Below are positions 60,752 to 64,000 of a stretch of 64,000 bases of DNA, piece after piece. The notes beneath the pieces are model-generated. The model was not told where the DNA came from. It worked only from the letters and a program-made list of their open reading frames with translations, and made no database searches. Position 1 is the stretch's first letter, and every line of letters starts with the position of its first letter. The position numbers were made by a program, and so were the translations under genes. Source of the DNA: Flavobacterium sp. LPB0248 (GTDB lineage Bacteria > Bacteroidota > Bacteroidia > Flavobacteriales > Flavobacteriaceae); NCBI RefSeq assembly GCF_013388355.1, contig NZ_CP058246.1:3472001-3536000 (forward strand). The letters are read 5' to 3'.

Positions 60752-63157
60752 TTAGAACATTCCGCCCCCACCTTTATTAGTATTATCTTCTCTTTGTTTA
60801 CGCTGTAAGTTTTTGATTTTTCCTCCTCCAAAGTTATAAGTCAAACCTAAATAAACCGTTCTGCTTTCCCAAGAAAACTGACCAGTTTGCGGATAAGGAT
60901 AAATTCCATCAAAAGCATATTTCATTGTCTTGAAAACATCATTAAAACGTACACTAATGTTCATTTTGTTGTCTAGCAATGTGTAACGTGAACCAATATC
61001 CATTTTGTACATTTCATGTCGATTTTGCTGTACATCTTCAACCGGTCCTCTGTAAAAACCAAATAGCAAGAAGCTTAAGCGCTTTGTAGGTTTGAAGTTA
61101 GAGTTCATACGAGCATTAAATGCTGTAGTTGTTACACTGCGTTCAGTACCAGTTGGTTTATTAATTTCAAAAACTACACCTTGTTGTTTGATACTTGAAA
61201 AATCAATCGATGGTTGAATATCCCACCATTTTGTCAATTTATAATTTAACGAAACATCAAAACCATAAGCACTGTTGTGATCATAATTTGTATAGCTCAG
61301 GATTTGTTTGTATCCAGACGGATCATTTGGATCTGGACTCAATGTTCTGCTTATTTGATCATTAATGCTTCTTACATAAACACCTGCAGTAACACTTCCT
61401 TTTTCAAGTGTTTTAGTATAATTAACCTCCACCGAATTTGTAAACTGAGGTCTTAATTCAGGATTTCCATATGAAGTTACTAATGGAGTTGAGAATTCAC
61501 GAATTGGTTTAGTTTGCTCTATACTTGGACGGTCAACACGACGGCTATAGCTAAATTGAAGAACATTTTTTTCATTCAAATTATACGTCAAATAAGCTGA
61601 TGGATATAAAGTAATATAATCATCATTAAATTTATCTTGGCCGTGGTTTAAATTTGCTTGAACTTTATAGCTCTCAAAACGAGTTCCTAATTGGTAACTA
61701 AATTTTTTGAATTTTTGACCAAAAGTCACATAAGCCGAATAAATATCAGTGTCGTAAGTATAATTTGAAACTCTTTCATCAATAGGAACTAAAGGATTAC
61801 CTGTATTGTAATCATTATTTGTTCTAGTAATTCTAGCTTCTGCGCCAGCTTCAAGCGTGGTTTTATCATTTAATGGATTTACATAATCAACATTTATCGT
61901 GCTCAATTTTCTTTGATCACCAATTTGATCGCTATAAATTACACTATTTGAAGTGTTGTCAGGTCTTGTTGTATTAGTATCAAAACTTGCATTTTGGTTT
62001 GATTTCGTATCACTGTAATTACCCTCAAAATCTAAAGTATGTCCTTCTTTTTTGAAAATATGTTTGTAAGCCAAATTGTAAGTTCCAGTTTTTGTTGGCC
62101 CTTTGTAAAGTGAATTTTGGTAAATGTTTAAAATATCTGGATCGCCATTGTTGTAATCGATATTAGTAATTACATTTCCGTTTCCAGTTGATTTATTTTG
62201 ATTGGTATAGAAAGACAAAGTGTTTTTGTCATTAATTAAATAATCCATTCCTAACTTGTATAAGTAATTATCATTTTCGTTAGAAATTTTCAAATTTTGT
62301 TCTACATCCTGATCCAATCTTAAGATTCTACCTTTGTTATAGTACGTTCCAAAGTTTTGTCCTCCATTTCCAAAGAAGTTTACTTTTCCAGTTTTGTAGT
62401 TCAAATCAAGCGATTGATTGTATTTTGCAGTTTCACCAAAAGTAATACCTCCGCTATAGCTTCCGTTAAAACCAGTGTTTGCACTTTTATGCAATACAAT
62501 ATTAATGATTCCAGACATTCCTTCTGGATTGTATTTTGCACTTGGGTTTGTAATTAACTCAATTTTTTTGATAGAAGTTGATGGAATTTGTTTCAATAAT
62601 TGAGCAGGATCAATGTTCGATGGACGGCCGTCAATTAATACACGTACATTGTCATTTCCGCGAAGAGAAAGCTTTCCGTCCTGATCTACATTTACAGATG
62701 GAATATTACTCATAATGTCAGATGCAGAAGCTCCAGCAGTTGTTAAATCTTTACCAACAGTAATTACTTTACGATCAATTTTTTGTTCAATTGTTGAACG
62801 TTCAGCAACTATATTTACACCTTTTAACTGAGTCGCTTCTTCTTCAAGAGCAACATTTACAGTTGCTGTTTTTCTATTTTCGCTTAAAATTACGGAACCA
62901 ATATATTTCTTGAATCCGATATATTGAATTTCGATTGTGTAATTTTTTAAAGCAATGTTTTTAAATGAAAAGTCTCCGTTGTCATCTGTGTTTACTCCAG
63001 AAATCACTTTTCCATTTTCTTTAAGCGAAACAGTGGCATAAGAAATCGGCGCGTTGTTCGACTTTTCTGTAATTTTTCCAGAAATACTTCCAGTATTCTG
63101 GGCCTGTGCAGTTGCGATTATCCCTAATAATGCAAACAGAAAGAATTTTAATTTCAT
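60752..63157 (-). CDS. TonB-dependent outer-membrane receptor (CarboxypepD-reg type)
   Basis: An 801-aa outer-membrane protein. The signal peptide ends near ATAQAQ20. Residues about 22-100 are a carboxypeptidase-regulatory-like domain (GSISGKITEKSNNAPISYATV), then a plug (ASASDIMSNIPSVNVDQDGKLSLRG, VLIDGRPSNIDPAQLL) and a beta-barrel to a Phe C-terminus (GGGGMF). It fits the OMP_b-brl_3 / SusC-like family. No SusD-like partner or sensor is adjacent, so the ligand (siderophore, peptide or sugar) is unknown. Confidence 0.92.
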   Translation of the reverse strand: MKLKFFLFALLGIIATAQAQNTGSISGKITEKSNNAPISYATVSLKENGKVISGVNTDDNGDFSFKNIALKNYTIEIQYIGFKKYIGSVILSENRKTATVNVALEEEATQLKGVNIVAERSTIEQKIDRKVITVGKDLTTAGASASDIMSNIPSVNVDQDGKLSLRGNDNVRVLIDGRPSNIDPAQLLKQIPSTSIKKIELITNPSAKYNPEGMSGIINIVLHKSANTGFNGSYSGGITFGETAKYNQSLDLNYKTGKVNFFGNGGQNFGTYYNKGRILRLDQDVEQNLKISNENDNYLYKLGMDYLINDKNTLSFYTNQNKSTGNGNVITNIDYNNGDPDILNIYQNSLYKGPTKTGTYNLAYKHIFKKEGHTLDFEGNYSDTKSNQNASFDTNTTRPDNTSNSVIYSDQIGDQRKLSTINVDYVNPLNDKTTLEAGAEARITRTNNDYNTGNPLVPIDERVSNYTYDTDIYSAYVTFGQKFKKFSYQLGTRFESYKVQANLNHGQDKFNDDYITLYPSAYLTYNLNEKNVLQFSYSRRVDRPSIEQTKPIREFSTPLVTSYGNPELRPQFTNSVEVNYTKTLEKGSVTAGVYVRSINDQISRTLSPDPNDPSGYKQILSYTNYDHNSAYGFDVSLNYKLTKWWDIQPSIDFSSIKQQGVVFEINKPTGTERSVTTTAFNARMNSNFKPTKRLSFLLFGFYRGPVEDVQQNRHEMYKMDIGSRYTLLDNKMNISVRFNDVFKTMKYAFDGIYPYPQTGQFSWESRTVYLGLTYNFGGGKIKNLQRKQREDNTNKGGGGMF

Positions 63158-63489
63158 GATTTTTTTACTGATTATTTTTGATTTGATTGATGATGATGAT
63201 TTCGTTTTGTTAGTTTTTCTTTTTTTGTTTTTCTTGATCTTAAAAAAATTAGAATCTCTAGTAAGACTCTTTTACAGCTGATATGTTACAAGAAATGCTA
63301 GAAAAAAGTATATTTTTTTTCTCATGGACTGTTTTGTAAGAGATTACGCTTTTGATTTTTCGATAATTTTAACAATTAATATTTAGGCTTTTTTGTCAAA
63401 TTGAAACTCTTTTCTTGAATTTAATATGTTTTTGATTTTCTCTAATTGATGAATAAGCAGTATCTTTGCTCACTTTAAAATAAGTTTAC
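63158..63489. other. Gene-free divergent region before the TonB receptor and argS
   Basis: These 332 bases are T-rich, especially 63200-63240. No gene or RNA was recognised. TATCTTTG at 63461-63468 is a good -7 box for argS, 22 bases before its ATG. I found no TAnnTTTG box for the receptor gene, so its promoter may use another sigma factor. Confidence 0.5.
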
Positions 63490-64000
63490 ATGTCATTATC
63501 ACAAATTCTTACACCTTCTATACAAAAAGCAATACAAGCATTATTTGATGTTACTGTTGATAAAATCGAGTTCCAAACTACTAGAAAAGAGTTTGAAGGA
63601 GATATTACGATGGTAATTTTCCCTTTGCTAAAAGTGATTAAAAGTAATCCGGCTGAATTGGGAAATAAAATTGGAAATTATCTAGTAGAAAATGTCTCTG
63701 AAGTTGCTCGCTTTAATGTAGTTTCTGGTTTCTTGAATATTGTGATTTCAGATAGTTATTATCTGGATTTCTTTAATGGAATAAAAGACCAAAAACAATT
63801 CGGTTTTGTAGCTCCAAACCCAGAAGAAAAAGCAGTAATGGTAGAATATTCTTCTCCAAACACCAATAAACCGTTGCATTTAGGGCACGTTCGTAACAAT
63901 TTGTTAGGATATTCTGTTGCTGAGATTTTAAAAGCTTCGGGTAAGAAAGTGTATAAAACGCAAATTATCAACGATAGAGGAATTCATATCTGTAAATCGA
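63490..64000 (+). CDS. argS: Arginine-tRNA ligase, 5' part
   Basis: Starts at ATG 63490 and runs past the right edge with no stop (170 codons visible). The N-terminal Arg-tRNA synthetase domain (IQKAIQALFDVTVDKIEFQTT) is followed by the class I catalytic start VEYSSPNTNKPLHLGHVRNNLLG, which holds the HLGH (HIGH) signature and the KPLH loop. It charges tRNA-Arg. Preceded by a TAnnTTTG box at 63461. Confidence 0.95.
   Translation, partial: MSLSQILTPSIQKAIQALFDVTVDKIEFQTTRKEFEGDITMVIFPLLKVIKSNPAELGNKIGNYLVENVSEVARFNVVSGFLNIVISDSYYLDFFNGIKDQKQFGFVAPNPEEKAVMVEYSSPNTNKPLHLGHVRNNLLGYSVAEILKASGKKVYKTQIINDRGIHICKS

Noticed and set aside
63759..63971. A 70-codon minus-strand frame inside argS
   Set aside because: argS carries the HLGH signature through the same bases. 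The minus frame has no support.
1..64000. Insertion sequences, prophage or integrase genes
   Set aside because: No transposase, integrase, terminase or capsid-like product was found in the translations. The flanking repeat at the toxin cassette is the only sign of gene movement.

Overview
The window looks like chromosomal DNA of a Flavobacterium-type bacterium (Flavobacteriaceae, Bacteroidota). The evidence is AT-rich DNA, promoters of the Bacteroidota type (TAnnTTTG at -7, with TTTG at -33 in the best cases), several lipoproteins with a Bacteroidota-style signal, a PorV/PorQ-like outer-membrane protein, a SusC/FecA-like outer-membrane receptor and FkbM/MBOAT glycan genes. I could not run database searches. 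Family names come from motifs I recognised in the translations.

Region 1 (1-19.2 kb, all + strand) is most of a surface-polysaccharide locus. It has an AsnB-type amidotransferase, three GT2 and three GT4-like glycosyltransferases, an FkbM methyltransferase and a second methyltransferase. It also has a GT-B-like protein of unknown role, an MBOAT O-acyltransferase with its SGNH partner, a NodB-like deacetylase homologue and an O-antigen polymerase/ligase. A polyprenyl-phosphate sugar-1-phosphate transferase, which would start the repeat unit, has its own promoter at the end. One glycosyltransferase in the middle (13.66-14.21 kb) is truncated and frameshifted, so the glycan has probably changed recently.

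Region 2 (19.2-29.3 kb) is housekeeping: a DUF4105 protein, a PorV-like protein, pssA, a GH25 lysozyme-like protein, lptB, an AhpD-like protein, tatC, a KdsD-type isomerase and recQ. LptB and KdsD serve LPS export and KDO synthesis, and so relate to region 1.

Region 3 (29.5-43.7 kb) holds an FAD oxidoreductase, an SMI1/KNR4 protein with an acidic partner, a quinone reductase, aminopeptidase P and a META-domain lipoprotein. It continues with an ECF sigma factor / YCII / AhpD-like module, msrA-msrB, and an idi-queD-prxQ-manA run. Two identical tRNA-Thr(UGU) genes follow at 43.8-44.1 kb, each with its own promoter and terminator.

Region 4 (44.3-64 kb) has lipoproteins, a patatin-like lipase, htpG, an OmpA-family lipoprotein, an ABC ATPase, an S9 peptidase, fabH, a GIY-YIG nuclease, cutC, a TonB-dependent receptor and the 5' part of argS. 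Two spots stand out. At 51.0-54.2 kb a predicted surface lipoprotein ends in an AHH-type nuclease domain, is followed by an immunity-like gene and an unknown gene, and the cassette lies between two nearly identical copies of a terminator. At 59.26-59.96 kb a lone GIY-YIG nuclease gene has a pair of REP-like palindromic units on each side.
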